Shown one piece after another: positions 47,270 through 57,703 of a DNA stretch of 61,251 nucleotides (its first letter is position 1; the number at the start of each line of letters is the position of its first letter). Below the pieces are notes generated by a model that saw only the letters and a list, made by a program, of their open reading frames with translations, searched no databases and was not told the DNA's origin. The DNA comes from Magnaporthiopsis rhizophila (lineage: Eukaryota; Ascomycota; Sordariomycetes; Magnaporthales; Magnaporthaceae): NCBI GenBank assembly GCA_003049465.1, contig PYSS01000172.1:1-61251 (forward strand), given 5' to 3'. The translations under genes were made by a program, and so were the position numbers.

Positions 47270-47996
47270 GGGTTGTTGTGTGCTGCTTATACGGCCTGGT
47301 TGGCCGTTCGTCTGCCTACATATCTACCTGATCGTTTACTGCTCCTTGTTGACATAGTCGAGCCGTCTACACCTTCCACACTCTCTCGTCCTATCCCTCC
47401 CTCGGCTCTCGCGTACTTACACCTACATACATATACACACGCACCGCATACTGCCTTGACCCAGCATAGCTGCATTGCTTGCCCAAAAAGTTGGATGATG
47501 TGGTTTGGCGCGGACAAAAGAAAGAACTCTCCCCTCAGGACTAGGTAGACGCCATAATCGAATCTAGTTTCTGTCCATCTGCCACTGTCTTTCCTGACGT
47601 CCATGACAAGTCTTTGGGCCAACGAGTTCTGACATCCATATCAGCCAGCCAGCCCGGCCCATCGTCAAACTGCTCGTTGAGCTACCCCGCAGCGAGCAGC
47701 GTCCCTACCCCACTAATGCCGTCATCCTGACTCAACTGCTCCTCAGGGGTGGCGGATCCATGCCGGGCCAACTGCAATGCGCGCGTTATGTCGCGACAAT
47801 TAAGCACAGCCAGCCGCGTATGCGCCCGTGGCATGAGAGAACGTGCCTGCATTGATTGAATTGCTGTCTGCCAATCCATGTCGCGTTTCAACTTAACGAA
47901 TGGCCCACGGCGCAAAATGAACGACACCAACGAAGACGACGACGACCACAACGATCACAACAACATAATCGCTCACCAACCGATAACGATCCTGAA
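47270..47996. other. intergenic region
   Basis: The region should hold the 3' flank of the CCDC124-like gene and the promoter of the E2-variant gene. A purine-rich Asn/Asp-type repeat (GACGACGACGACCACAACG) lies just before the start and reads in frame with it, so the coding start could be further upstream, at about 47856. Nothing else was seen. Confidence 0.5.
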
Positions 47997-49381
47997 ATGG
48001 CGTCCGTAAAGATGGCGTCGCTGCCGTCGCTCAGGCGGCAGAACCTGCTTGCCGAATTGTATGCGAAACGAAGAGCATGGATTCTGGTGAAATATTCACC
48101 CATTAGCAGATATGAGCTGACGCTTGTTGACGTTGTCTGTCACGCAGCGCAGGACTGAAGCAGGCCCGTCCCGACGGCGTTTTCGTCAGTTTAACTCCCG
48201 GCGATCCGACCCTGTGGTCGGGCGTCTTGTTTGTTCGCAAAGGTGAGGGCAAAGTGCCGGCCCGAGTCACGCGAGTGGTTCCTCTGCTCGGGTCCCCGGA
48301 AACTAAAGGAAAAGGTTGAAACAGGGCCGTACGCGAACTCGATCCTGCGCTTCCAGATCTCGTTTCCCGACACGTACCCCCGCCTGCCGCCGCTGGTGAC
48401 CTTCTCGACCGACATGTTCCACCCGCTCATCGCGCCCCTGACCACGTACATGTACACCACCGACATCCACGACAACGGCACCGTCAGCGCCACAGACGAC
48501 GAGCGCCTGCCCCCGGGCGGCTTCAGCCTGCGTCACGGCTTCCCCGCCTGGTTCGGCAGGGGCAGCTCCCGGACCAGGGGTAACAGCAACGCCAACAGCC
48601 TGCAACAGACGCCCCCGAGGCCGCCGTTGGGCAGCGTCAGCGGCAGCAGTAACAACAACAACAACATCAACAACAATAACAACGGCACGCCGGCCTCGTC
48701 CTCCAAGATGTCGTCGGTCGGCGGCCCGCAGAGCCACCTGCGGACGGCTACGGCCAGGAGCGAAGACGTGTCGACATACGACGTGCTGCGCTACATGGCC
48801 AGCACCTTTGACGACGAGGCAGTGCTCGACTCGATCCCGCTCGAGGCCGCCGGGAACCCGGGCGCCTGGCACGCCTGGAGGACGCGGCAGCTGCAGAAAC
48901 AGCCGCCGCCGCCGCCGCCGCCGCTGCAGCAGCGGGCGGGTTCGATTGATGGCGTCGCGGCCAGCGATGGGGTCGCCGCGTCGGATGCCCCGGCGTCGGT
49001 GGTGGCGCCTTCGGAGGATGGCAACAACAGCATCGCTGGAACGACGGCCGCCGGCAGCAGCGTCGGCGGTGCTGCGTCCATCGGCCCCCGGAAGCCTGGC
49101 GAGTGGAACTGGGACGGTGTGTGGGAGGACAGGGTCGACAGGCTAATCGCGGCCAGCCTGTCGGAGCAGGCGCTTTTTGGAAACGGCGTGGCTGACGAGG
49201 TGGTGAGTTGCCTGTGCCCAAACACTCTGACACTGGGGAATGTGTAGAGTTCATCATCGATGCGGTCTATTCTGTTGTTGACTTATTCTATCATCTCCAG
49301 ATCCGATTTGTGAACATGGAGAGGAGCGATGTCGGGCTTGTACAGGAGAACCTGATCAGGACTCTCGGACCTTCTGTGTGA
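47997..49381 (+). CDS. Ubiquitin-conjugating enzyme E2 variant, AKTIP/FTS-like
   Basis: Exons 47997-48058, 48148-48242, 48325-49202 and 49301-49381 give 371 residues. The E2 fold is clear: LLAEFAGLKQARPDGVFVSL, LWSGVLFVRKGPYANSILRF, then FQISFPDTYPRLPPLVTFST and MFHPLIAPLTTYMYTTD. At the place where an active E2 has HPN and the catalytic Cys, the chain goes on with HDNGTVSATDDERLPPGGFS, so it has no active-site Cys and should be inactive. This pattern matches AKTIP/FTS, which with Hook and FHIP links dynein to early endosomes; an FtsA-HookA-FhipA complex is known in Aspergillus. An Asn/Ser/Gly-rich insert (about 145-175) splits the domain from a C-terminal part with YDVLRYMASTFDDEAVLDSI. A different E2-variant role is possible. 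Confidence 0.78.
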
Positions 49382-49802
49382 GGCTCCCCTGCTTTATTAT
49401 CTGGGAGGCGCGAATCGCCCCTTACACCCTCCCCACTTGGACATGCCCTCATGTCTTGCTCAGAGAATTGCACCTGCCGCCCTCCAACGCAGACATTTGG
49501 GCGGCTCGGGGGCACCTCCTTGGTTTAGGCGGCAGTTTCCCTCGCCGCTGGATGGCGGAATCCAGCTGTGTTTTTGTTTTTTGTTCCTTTTTTTCTCTTT
49601 TGTCTTGTCGAGAATAGTTCGCATTAGACTGGCAGCCACCAATACCCCCAATGATTTATTCATCTTGATTTGATCGCATCCAACTCCCTAGACCAAATAT
49701 CCGCATCCCATAGCATCAAGTGCTCACTTCGGGCTCTTTACAAGATTGATCACAGGGGGCCGTTCCGCTTTAATCTCCCTCCCTGTGCCCCGTTCATGGA
49801 TA
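49382..49802. other. intergenic region
   Basis: These 421 bp lie between two plus-strand genes and should hold the terminator of the first and the promoter of the second. No distinct element was seen beyond a T-rich patch near 49570-49605. Confidence 0.5.
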
Positions 49803-50726
49803 ATGAGTAGCAGTTTACTCGTGGTTGGTGGCGTCGTGGTGCTCGTCCTCACAGTCGCCCTGGCCGGCTCGGCCCTGGTCTGCTTCAGAAACGGCCGCAG
49901 TCTGTTCTCGTCCCGTCGCCTATCGCGCAACTGCACCTGCTGGCCGGAGCGACAGCCCAGAAACAGCAACCACAACAACAACCACCCTTACACGTTCGCA
50001 GCGGACTCGTGGCGCGGGCTCGACAGCGTCCCGGACCTGAGGGCGACTCTAGAGCTGCAGCGTGGAGGGGGCTCGGCGGGTCAGAGCAGGAGGCGGACGC
50101 TTGAAGGTGTCGAACTGGCAGCGGAAACGGACAAAGACAAGGACAAGGAAGAAGAAGAGGTATGGCGGCCTCGGCGCTGCAACAATCTGACGTGGAGCTT
50201 CACGGACGTCACGACGGCCCGGACGGCAGAGCACGGAGAGGCGGCAAGACCCGGGACTGCGGCGTCGACGGCGACGGCGACGGCGACGACGGTAACAACG
50301 GAAACAACGCCCCGCAGCCCGAGCCCCTGCAGATTGTCAAGCGGCGCGAGAGCGTGCTCGGCGGCAGCCGCGGCAGCCGCGGCAGCAGCGGAAGAGGAGG
50401 TGGAGGTGGAGGTGGAGGTGGAGGTGGAACCAGCACGAGGTCGGGCAGCGGCGGGACGGACTCGGGCGGCAGCGTTGCTGAGCCCCCCGGCGGCGACGCG
50501 CCGCTGACGGTGCGGAAGCGGAGGGTGAACGGCGTCAGTGTCGGCGGAGGCGGTGTGGGCGTTGGAGCGGCGAGGAAGCCGCGCCTGTCTGGCAGCTGGA
50601 CGTGGGGAGGCGGGCTGGCAGGCGTGCGGCGGGGGTGTGCTGGTAGCGTCGATGACGGTACGTTTGCTACCCATGCTTCAGTTATACGCACATTTGCCGA
50701 CGTCGGCACTACTACTACTACTACAA

Positions 50727-50760
<34 letters not shown>

Positions 50761-52938
50761 GCTGGCTAGCTAACGTGAGTGAGAGCGGGCAGACGTCGAC
50801 GACAACTACGATAAATGCGGCGGTCCCGTACCCAACAGTCTCGGTCCCGCCACCCCAAGGCCCCTGGCAGGCCTCACGCCACCACCGGCACCGACGTCCA
50901 GGACGCCCTCGCTCGAGTCGCGGTCCCAGTCCGTCGGCCCGACCTGGCGCTTCCTGCCGCCATCGCCACCCGTCTTCGGCGGCGGCGGCGACCCCTACGC
51001 CCGCGCCACGACCTGCCTGCCGTTTTTGGAGCCGCACGGCGGCGGCGGCGGCGCTGCTCACAACAATAACGACAATAGCCCCAACCATTACCGACAGCCC
51101 GACCCGTCGGTCCTCGTGCCCTGCGTCACGGTCACGCCCGACTGCAGGGGCGTGGACGCCGGGGCGCGCAGCTTCTGGGCCGCCGTGCAGGTGTCGACTG
51201 TGCTCTCGCGGCCAGAGGCCATGGTGGCCGGCAACAGGTTCGGGGATGTCTGGGGCGGCGGCGGTGGGCGACAGGCGCTGAGGGCTGTTGATGCGGACGA
51301 ACTGGGTGGGTTATTTATGACGCATCCATTCGCTTGATTTTGATTGTTTGGACACGACGCGGAGCGGGTAGAGCAGGATTCGCTAACAACGCGAGTTCAG
51401 GATTACATCAATTCGGCTATCTATACGACGTCAAGCTCGAGGTGCTTCCCGTGCACGGAAACTCGGAAGTGCTCGAGATATTGGTCGATAAGGCGGCCCC
51501 GACGTGAGTCCGAACTCGTCCGTCGCATATCCCTTATGCCTCCTCAAACGTGATCTTGTCGAGTGAATACTTACGTCTTCTTGCTATAAAAAATAGCGTC
51601 CTTGAGCCGGGAGCAAGACTCCTGGCGCTCGCCCACATCCAGCTCGAACCCACCGACGCGGCGTCCACATCGCCCGGCCGCGAACCCGGCCAGAGGCACG
51701 ACTCGGACGAGCTGATGAGAGACCTCGAGCTCCAGCTGGGCACGACGCGGACAGACTACCTGCGCGTGTGCCTGACGTACCGCCACTCGGGTTTCCCACA
51801 GCAGAAGCAAGCCACTATGCAAAGGTACAGAGAGCAGCAGTATCAAGCGCCGTCGGGCGACACACCATCGCCCTCGTCGCCGTCGGCGTCGGCCTCCGTG
51901 GCGGCCACGCACCGCATCGAGACCGAGGTCACGGCCACCATCGAGCGGCGCAACTCGGGCTCGCTGTGGTCTCCGACGCCGGCAGCCGCGCCGAACCCGC
52001 TGCTGCAGGTCGTGGCGTCATGTTGGGGGGTCCGGGCGGCGCGCGACGTCATGCGCCGCATCTCCGCCAGAGCCGCGGCCGAGGGTGTGATAGACAGGGC
52101 AGGGTCGACCACACCGGCTGGGTCGACACGGCCGCAGACCCCCTCGACGCCGACGCCAGCGGCTCAGGAGCCCGCTGCCGCTGCTGCTGCCGCCCTGCTC
52201 CGGAGACCTGCCACGACGGCACCGCCATCGTCGCCGCACCGGCCGCTGTCTCGTCTGACCGGCGCCTTCCCTCGGCCCAACCCCAAACCCGACCACCGCC
52301 AACAGCAGAACCACCATCCGGCGGTGAACGTGCCGGTCAGGCGCGCTAGCCTGCGGCGCGACAGCCTCGCCGAGCAGCGCGGCGTCATCGTCAACGGAGA
52401 CCGCGCGCCGGCTCAGCCGGGGACGCCGGACCCGGCGCACAAGATCTGGGGCCAGATCCGGCGCGCTTCGTCGCACCTGCCCAAGCCGTCGCCCCAGCCG
52501 CCGCCGCCGTCGTTGCCGACGCGCGGCATGACCGTCGGGAGGCGTCTGGCTCCTGGCGGACTGGTCGCCAGCCGGGTGGAGGGGCTGCAGGCGCAAGCAC
52601 AAGCACAGATGCGGCCACAAACGAGAGCGTCGGCGGAATCGCTAGGCGGCAGCAGCCGCCTCCAGACGCCGACGACGACTGGTAGTAGCCGTGGCAGGGA
52701 GACGGAGAGGCGACGCGAGGCGCTCTTGGAGACGGCGGTGCGGAATCGAAGGTCGCTTGGCATCGACACGTTGAGGAGCCTGGTTCCGAGCGAGACGGAT
52801 GGGACTCTTGGAGGAGGCGCAGACCTTGGTGCGCGGCGACAGCAGCAGCAGCAGCCGCAGCGTGATGTCGGTCGGCGCGGCAGTGGCAAGGTGAAGAGAG
52901 AGTCTGGTGGGAGGTGGGGTTGGGCTGGTTGGTGGTGA
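49803..52938 (+). CDS. Conserved-looking fungal protein of unknown function with N-terminal hydrophobic segment
   Basis: Predicted exons 49803-50159, 50318-50657, 50793-51305, 51401-51503 and 51597-52938 give 884 residues. The 50318 acceptor is the least certain; 50333 is also in frame. Residues about 5-28 are hydrophobic (LLVVGGVVVLVLTVALAGSA) and could be a signal anchor. Repetitive Gly/Ser/Glu sequence follows. A structured core spans about 338-505: VLVPCVTVTPDCRGVDAGAR, SFWAAVQVSTVLSRP, then LHQFGYLYDVKLEVLPV with EVLEILVDKAAPTVLEPGAR and LLALAHIQLE, ending DYLRVCLTYRHSGFP. The rest is a Ser/Pro/Arg-rich tail. The core strands recall VWA- or VIT-type adhesion modules, but I do not recognise the family. 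The second exon boundary carries a 32-nt poly(A) tract inside a 135-nt intron. It is convergent with the AlkB-type gene, 85 bp away. Confidence 0.62.
50728..50759 (+). repeat. poly(A) tract, 32 nt, inside a predicted intron
   Basis: It follows an ACT microsatellite (about 50708-50723). The intron (50658-50792) still has a good GTACGT donor, a GCTAAC branch site and a GGGCAG acceptor. Confidence 0.9.
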
Positions 52939-53023
52939 TGGTGCGTGGTGTCTCGAAGAAACGAAATGGAAGGCGCATTTATCATCAGCAATGCGTTACA
53001 AAGCACAAGAAAGGATGGGATAA

Positions 53024-54564
53024 TCAAGACTTGTTTTCTGGTTTCGGTGCTGGCTCCATGCTCCCAGTTTTTGGCCGCCCCTTCTGTAACGCAGCAGCGC
53101 TCCATGGTGGGTTACCGTCCTCGTCGAACTCGGCCCACTGGAAAAAGGGGCAGCCGGCCTTGCCGGGCACGTTGCCCGCGTGGCACATCCAGAAGTATCT
53201 ACCCCAATTCTCCATTTTCCGCTGCACCACCCGCAGGACGGTGGGGACGCGGCACTTGCACTTTGGGGTGAACTTCGGGTGGAAGGCGGCCTTGTAGTCG
53301 CGGTACGTGATGTTGATGCGCCTGTTGCCCGCCACGGGGTGCGGCTGGATCGCCTGGGCCGGGGCGATGCAGTGCTTCCACTCCTCCTGCATCTCGGCGT
53401 GCATGACGAGGAGCGAGTTGTGCGGCAGGTGGATCGAGATTTGGCCCTCGTTGGCGTCGTCCGGCGGCTGCTGGTGGGGTTCCTTTTCTTTCTTGTTGTC
53501 GTTTTTGCCGTTGTTGTTCTTGTTGCTTTTGGTGCCGACTTCATAGTCATGGCCATCTTCACCACCCTCGTTGCCGTCGTCGTCTCTGGGCACGACGCGC
53601 CGGACGCGGAACTCGCGCGCCACGCCCAGCGACAGCGACCCGATGACGGCGCGCGGCCCCAGGTACGTCAGCTGGTCGCTGTGCCAGCCCACGTTCTCGT
53701 GGGGGCCGTTGTAGCAGTTCACAAACGCGGCGTTGGGCACAAAGGGGTCGGGAGACTGGTGGTGCAGCTTCTGCCCGCCTGGGTATCGGGTCCGGATCCG
53801 TTCGGCCACCTCGCGCTGGACGGCCGCCTGGACCTTTGGCCGGACGGCCTCAAGCTGCGGGGTGAGGCGGCGGACGTCCTATTGGCACTTGATTTGAGCA
53901 TCTGCGAGTTTTGTGGAGATAACAAGACAAGAGTACTTGGGAACCATGAGAGAGGATTATTCACATTTAGTTTGGCGCCGTTATAAAGATACTCGTACTT
54001 TTGCTGGTGCATCTCGTCGTAGCTGCCGACGTAGAAGCCCGAGGTGTGCGGGCTCGAGACGACATTGTCAAACAGCTTGAAGGTGATCTTCTCAAACGTC
54101 TCCGACTCGGCCAGCAGCTCCCTAAGCAGCGCGTTGGCCTCGTCCGCCGGCAGGAAGTTGTGCACTATGGTGCACGGCGTGTGCTCAGCGATGTCTATCG
54201 GATCGTACAGGAACAACGTCTTGCCCTTCCCCGACAGGCCCTTAGCTGTCCTCTTCTTAGCGGGGAGAGGGTCGGAAGAAGAAGAAGCCGCCGCTGATGT
54301 CGTGAATGATCTCAGGGATGACTGAGCACCGCCCGTGAAGGCTCGTGTCCCCCCACCGCCGGGTTTCCCAGGGACTAAGAAAGCCGCCGACAGCGACGCC
54401 GAGGCTTCGCCCACGGACCCGTCGTGGGCGAGCAGCACATCGAGCAGGAGAGCCTGGTCCAAGTCGGGGTGCAGCGACGACAGCAAGGCCAGCTTGAGGT
54501 CGGTGGAATCCGCGTCATCATCGTTGCTGGGCTTGGGCCGCTTTCTCGTCACAAACGCGTCCAT
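53024..54564 (-). CDS. CUE - AlkB-type 2OG-Fe(II) dioxygenase - GRF zinc finger protein
   Basis: Two exons, 54564-53965 and 53878-53024, with an 86-nt intron (GTGAAT...CCAATAG), give 484 residues. Residues about 24-58 resemble a ubiquitin-binding CUE domain (LLSSLHPDLDQALLLDVLLA). The catalytic part begins near IVHNFLPADEANALLRELL and has VNCYNGPHENVGWHSDQL, with the HxD iron ligands and the ALKBH2/3-type NxYxxxxxxxGWHSD pattern. The distal His is in EWKHCIAPA and the 2-oxoglutarate Arg block is RRINITYRDY. A Lys/Asn-rich insert separates the strands. The C-terminus is a GRF zinc finger: CKC, then GRYFWMCHAG and KAGCPFFQW. The family repairs alkylated adenine and cytosine in DNA or RNA. Fusion to a nucleic-acid-binding GRF finger is known in fungi. 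It is divergent from PEX7 over 402 bp. Confidence 0.9.
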
Positions 54565-54966
54565 GGCAGCAGGTATGGATGTGAACCATGTAGAAATGCG
54601 GTCTGTTTGGTTTCGGTCACGATGAGGAGAACAGGCAGCCCCACCAGATGTCGCGAAAAAGGCGCCCGACCATGTGATCCTGACAGCGCTTGCAAGGGGC
54701 ACGAGTGGGCCCGCTATCCCCAGCTCGGTCGGCATGCGCATCCAGAAAAGTTGCCGAGGCTTATTCTGGCTGAGCCTTAGCACGTCAACGACCTCTGATA
54801 CAGCCCAGCTCAGAGATATGGGTAATTACCAGCTGCCGCCTGCGCATCCCAGGTAGCCCTTGAGGATCGCGTAATCGTCAAGACCAACGCCCCGCTGGCC
54901 CAGCTCGGCGGGAAGGAAGGGGCCCATGGGAACCGCAGCCCGCCAAAAATACACCAAGCCAAAATC
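54565..54966. promoter_or_regulatory. Shared divergent promoter of the AlkB-type and PEX7 genes
   Basis: The two starts face away from each other across 402 bp, so the promoters must share this interval and the genes may be co-expressed. No specific factor site is claimed. Confidence 0.6.
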
Positions 54967-56177
54967 ATGGCTGCCCCCATGCTAGAGTTCCGGACCCAGG
55001 GGTTCAACCCCTATGCCGTCAAGTACTCGCCCTACTACGATTCGCGCATCGCCGTCGCCAGCTCCGCCAACTTTGGCATCGTCGGCAACGGCCGCGTCTA
55101 TGGCCTGGGGCTGACGGCGGCAGGCGTCCAGCTGGAAAAGGCGTGAGTGTTGTATTAAATCCATTCACACAAACAGCAAAAGCTGACCCGCTCCAGCTTT
55201 GACACCAACGATGCCCAGTATGACCTCGCCTGGTCTGAGCTCAACGAGAACCAGCTCCTCGTGGCCTGCGGCGACGGCTCCGTCAAGCTGTTCGACCTGG
55301 GCGTCAACGAGTTCCCCGTCATGAACTTCCACGAGCACAAGCGGGAGACCTTCTCCGTGTGCTGGAACCCTGTCACCAAGGACACCTTCCTGTCTAGCTC
55401 CTGGGACGGTACCGTCAAGATCGTGAGTTGTCTGATCTAGTCCCTTAGCTACGTCACGTGTCTGTCGCCGTCACTAGAAACTCCTGAGCTGATAGTTTCT
55501 GTCCTACCTAGTGGTCGCCCACCCGCAACCACTCGCTAAAGACGCTGCCCATCGGCAGCTGCGCCTACAGCGCCTCCTTCTGCCCCCTGAACCCGGCCCT
55601 CATCAGCGCCGCTTCCACAGACTCGTGCGTGCGCCTATTCGACCTGCGGACGCCCGTGTCGGCAAAGTACCACCTCGTGGCCACCATCCCGGTTCACGTG
55701 CCGTCGCAGCAGGAACCCGTCGGCGGCCCTCGCGCCCCGGTCCCACCCACCGAGGTGCTCACGCACGACTGGAACAAGTACCGCGACTCGGTCGTCGCCG
55801 CCGCCGGCGTCGACCGCGTCATCCGCACCTTTGACGTCCGTCACCCCTTGGCCGGGCCGCTGTCCTACATGGACGGCCACCAGTTCGCCGTCCGCCGCCT
55901 GGCCTGGAGCCCCCACGCGGCGGACCTGCTCGTGAGCGCGAGCTACGACATGACGGTCCGCCTCTGGTCCGACTCCTCGGCCGCCGCGCCGCCCCAGCCC
56001 GCCGGTATGCCGCCGCCGCCGTCGACGCCGGGCAGGGAGCTGGGCGTCATGAACCGCCACACCGAGTTCGCCACGGGCGTTGATTGGTGCTTGTTCGGTG
56101 CGGGAGGCTGGGTCGCTTCTTGCGCGTGGGACGAGCGGGTGCTGCTGTGGGACGCTAATGCCTTTCTCCGGAGGTGA
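54967..56177 (+). CDS. PEX7: Peroxin 7, PTS2 import receptor
   Basis: Exons 54967-55142, 55197-55422 and 55512-56177, with introns of 54 and 89 nt, give 355 residues. It is a WD40 propeller opening MLEFRTQGFNPYAVKYSPYY, a hallmark of Pex7, then RIAVASSANFGIVGNGRVY. Further blades carry DLAWSELNENQLLVACGDGS, SVCWNPVTKDTFLSSSWDGT, STDSCVRLFDLR, VIRTFDVRHPLAGPLSYMDG and HAADLLVSASYDMTVRLW, ending VASCAWDERVLLWD. Pex7 binds the N-terminal PTS2 signal of peroxisomal matrix proteins in the cytosol and, with a Pex20-type co-receptor in fungi, brings them to the docking complex. Two inserts rich in Pro (VGGPRAPVPPTE and PPQPAGMPPPPSTPG) lengthen blade loops, as in other filamentous fungi. Length and motif order agree with the family. 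Confidence 0.95.
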
Positions 56178-57229
56178 TGGTAATAATCCTAGTCTTAACA
56201 GCGCGAAAAACAACCCTTTCACGGCGAGTATTCCTAGGTCAAGTGGGAAGGGAGTTTGGGAGATTTTTTTCTTGTGACGATATCCTGCGAGGTCGGGGAA
56301 TTCAATGAGCTGATACCCTATCACTCCTCTCCGGGTATTCCTTCGGATGAGGGACCTCTTAAGCTTCCTGGAGGGTTATGTTCCGCCTAAAGTGAGGACC
56401 AAGGAGGGAAGGACCCTCCCCTCCCGTCGCAAGTCAGTTCCAACTCACCGGGATCCTTGGTTGGTGCACCTGCAGGCGCAACGCCGCGCCAGACGTAAAG
56501 CAGACCACGCAATAGGTCCCCGGCTCGACTTGAGATGCGGCCCCTGTGACATTGGCAACTCGCAGTGGCACGATGCCCGTTGTGCGGTGGCCGTGCTGAG
56601 CCGTCACATAGAATCCAAGGCATTTTCGTAGCTAGGCACCAGAAATGGGTTCGGTTGCCCGACGCGCTTCCGTACTTTTCGATCTTCGTATTTTGATCTT
56701 ATCCCAAAATGGCCGTATCGCCATAGCACACGCTTTTTTTCTCCCCGGAGCCACACACATGTCGTGGTACTTGGCGCTTTATCATCTGTTACTCACTTGG
56801 TGTCGTGTGGCAGGCTCGGTGAGTATGCCTCGTCATCCGATGTTTTTGCGTCCTCTGCGTCGAGATTTATCGTCTCTGCACGACCCTTCGCATTCGGCTC
56901 CTTCGCTCTTTCCCGCCCCAGCCTCCAAGCAAGCAGTTGAACGTTTCCTCGACCGAGACAACACAACATCGGGGCCGTCTCCTGCAAAAAAGGCACAGCC
57001 TACCTACCAAATCATCTCCAACCGCCCCCACGTCTTGATCATCAAGCTCTGGCCAGGGCGGCTATCCAGGCCACGCCTGCTAATCCCATCTCCAAGTGGC
57101 ACCCATCTGCCCCTGCTATCCCAGCAGAGTGTAGGTTGGTCTATCCTCAACCCTACCCTCCACCCAAACTGCCACGGCATAGCCTTACAAGTGTGTACGT
57201 CTTGCGGCAGCCGGAAGGAGCCTGACAAA
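56178..57229. other. intergenic region
   Basis: An open frame from 56645 runs in frame into the small ORF at 57230, but its residues lack motifs and it probably represents the leader. No other gene is supported. Confidence 0.5.
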
Positions 57230-57406
57230 ATGCAGCCGGACATCGGGCTCGTCATCGTCGCCGTCTGCTCTCCTTTTATTGCGATTCTGGTTATATGCTT
57301 CGTTTTCCGGCTTGCGAAAAGACGCGAGGCAGCGCAGGGAAGGGAGGACATAAAGGCTTGGGGGAATATGGGACGGGGTGCCGTGCCTGTCCAGGCCGGA
57401 CGTTAG
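57230..57406 (+). CDS. Small single-helix membrane protein candidate (58 aa)
   Basis: A 58-residue frame starts MQPDIGLVIVAVCSPFIAIL. One hydrophobic helix (about 6-27) is followed by a basic stop-transfer segment (RLAKRREAAQGRED) and a short Gly-rich tail. This is a typical layout of fungal micro-membrane proteins. The frame is open further upstream to 56645, so the true start could be earlier, but only this part looks protein-like. There is no homology claim; the call is on layout alone. Confidence 0.45.
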   Translation: MQPDIGLVIVAVCSPFIAILVICFVFRLAKRREAAQGREDIKAWGNMGRGAVPVQAGR

Positions 57407-57703
57407 TATCGAGCATACTCTACTCTCCATGGGCGTGACCGAGACTGGGTAAAGGAAGATGAGGGCGGAGGACGGCAAACACGAAACTCGCCAGGTTCTG
57501 ATTCTCAATCACTAAGTGCTATAGGTATGCATCGCTCTCGTATTCTTAATGGACGTCGCCGCTTGTACATTCAACCTCGCGACTACATCCTCTTGAAACA
57601 AACAAATCTCCCCAGTATATGACACCAGCATCCCGCTGCCCAAGATATCACCGCGTAGATAGCTGACTAGGCGAACAAGACCTTGACGCCCACAAGCAAG
57701 CTC

